This document shows, piece after piece, positions 63,480-64,000 of a DNA stretch of 64,000 nt; positions within the stretch are counted from its first letter, which is position 1, and every line of letters begins with the position of its first letter. The notes beneath the pieces are model-generated. The model had not been told where the DNA came from, did no database searches, and worked only from the letters and a program-made list of their open reading frames with translations. The DNA lies in assembly GCF_019711195.1 (NCBI RefSeq), contig NZ_CP081299.1:2604001-2668000 (forward strand), read 5' to 3'. The DNA comes from Dyadobacter sp. NIV53 (GTDB lineage Bacteria > Bacteroidota > Bacteroidia > Cytophagales > Spirosomataceae). The translations under genes were made by a program, and so were the position numbers.

Positions 63480-64000
63480 TTATTTCAAAAATCTGCTCCT
63501 GACACTTGTTACCAATCCGGTTATTTCTTCTGAAACATTCAATCTTACAATAGCCAAACCAAAGAACAAAATGATCAGGGTTGAACGAATCGAGATCATG
63601 CCCATGGCGCTGAAAATTGTACGCGTATAATGTGGTGAGACGAATGTTAAAGCATACAGGATGGACAAGATCAGGAAAACCTGTAAAGTCTGGTAGGTGA
63701 AGGGCATCACATCAAACTTTAACCATACGAAGGTCATTCTGGCAATTGAATAAAATAATGTCGTCAATGCCGTAGCAATAGCAGCTCCTACAAAACCATG
63801 CAACGGAATCAGCCATAAATTTAGTAGCACACTAATAGCAGCAGCACCTACAATGAATAAGGTTCCCCATTTGAAATACCTGGAATATAGAATGATCTCA
63901 CTATTAAGGCCTGTGGCGATATCGAAAACCTTTACCAAAGCAAGGAATAGAACCACATATTTACCTTCGCCATAGGTTTCACCTTTTGGAATTAAAAAGA
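63480..64000 (-). CDS. Polysaccharide flippase (Wzx/MATE-like), N-terminal part outside window
   Basis: Only the C-terminal ~173 codons are in the window; the frame stays open to the edge. There are five to six membrane helices (TLFIVGAAAISVLLNLWLIP, GFVGAAIATALTTLFYSIAR, LFLALVKVFDIATGLNSEI). The LNLWLIPLHGFVGAAIATAL pattern is typical of oligosaccharide flippases that move lipid-linked glycans across the inner membrane. Its neighbours (methyltransferases, acyltransferase) fit a glycan export locus that continues beyond the window. Confidence 0.85.
   Translation of the reverse strand, partial: FLIPKGETYGEGKYVVLFLALVKVFDIATGLNSEIILYSRYFKWGTLFIVGAAAISVLLNLWLIPLHGFVGAAIATALTTLFYSIARMTFVWLKFDVMPFTYQTLQVFLILSILYALTFVSPHYTRTIFSAMGMISIRSTLIILFFGLAIVRLNVSEEITGLVTSVRSRFLK

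Noticed and set aside
1..64000. CRISPR arrays, prophage or intact insertion sequences
   Set aside because: No regularly spaced repeats, phage structural genes or complete transposase frames were seen in reading the window.

Overview
The window is chromosomal DNA from a Bacteroidota bacterium, most likely a Cytophagales/Spirosomaceae member close to Dyadobacter. This is inferred from several traits: TonB-dependent receptors with an N-terminal carboxypeptidase-like domain, a C-terminal T9SS sorting domain, a lamin-tail surface protein, GH92/GH127/GH171 enzymes, an Ala/Lys-rich histone-H1-like protein, AT-rich intergenic DNA with TAnnTTTG-like promoters, and intergenic palindromic repeats typical of that phylum. 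No ribosomal RNA, tRNA, CRISPR array, intact insertion sequence or prophage was seen.

Layout. 1-2.5 kb: an ABC efflux module on the minus strand (truncated ATPase plus membrane-fusion protein) and a decayed IS200/RAYT-type transposase. 2.5-7.9 kb: sigma-54 response regulator, outer-membrane barrel protein, GH127 beta-L-arabinofuranosidase, FMN-binding stress protein and a 2TM protein. 8.1-11.3 kb: a thiamine salvage operon thiM-thiE-thiD-tenA under a TPP riboswitch. 11.3-20.9 kb: HAD phosphatase, NtrY-like kinase, small lipoprotein, two APC-family permeases, an AIM6-like phosphodiesterase, a LytTR regulator and a T9SS cargo protein. 21-31.2 kb: NamZ, a PA0069-type radical SAM protein, M42 peptidase, greA, fmt, folA, an esterase, an APH-like kinase and hslU. 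31.5-37.6 kb: GH92 mannosidase, hicAB toxin-antitoxin, aldo/keto reductase, a soluble sugar dehydrogenase and a cytochrome c. 37.9-49 kb: an iron/siderophore uptake region with three TonB-dependent receptors, a DUF4198 protein, two small membrane proteins and a PepSY-TM reductase-like protein. 49-64 kb: lipoprotein, FGGY kinase, metallophosphoesterase, DinB protein, glycosyltransferase, pgeF, lamin-tail protein, H1-like protein, SpoU methyltransferase, NarL-type regulator, and at the end polysaccharide-type genes (FemAB-like acyltransferase, two methyltransferases, partial flippase).

How genes work together. The iron region is the most coherent system. Two paralogous receptors carry an identical 15-bp AT palindrome and the same promoter spacing at the same distance from their start codons. 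The downstream small membrane genes plus PepSY protein resemble the DUF3325/DUF3649/PepSY sets seen with siderophore receptors. The thiamine cluster is a salvage set with a clear riboswitch and candidate terminator.

Quality caveat. Six genes carry seven single-frame breaks, most of them a missing A or T in a homopolymer run. This pattern suggests base-calling errors in the assembly more than real gene decay. These genes are listed as frameshifted, with the position of each break.
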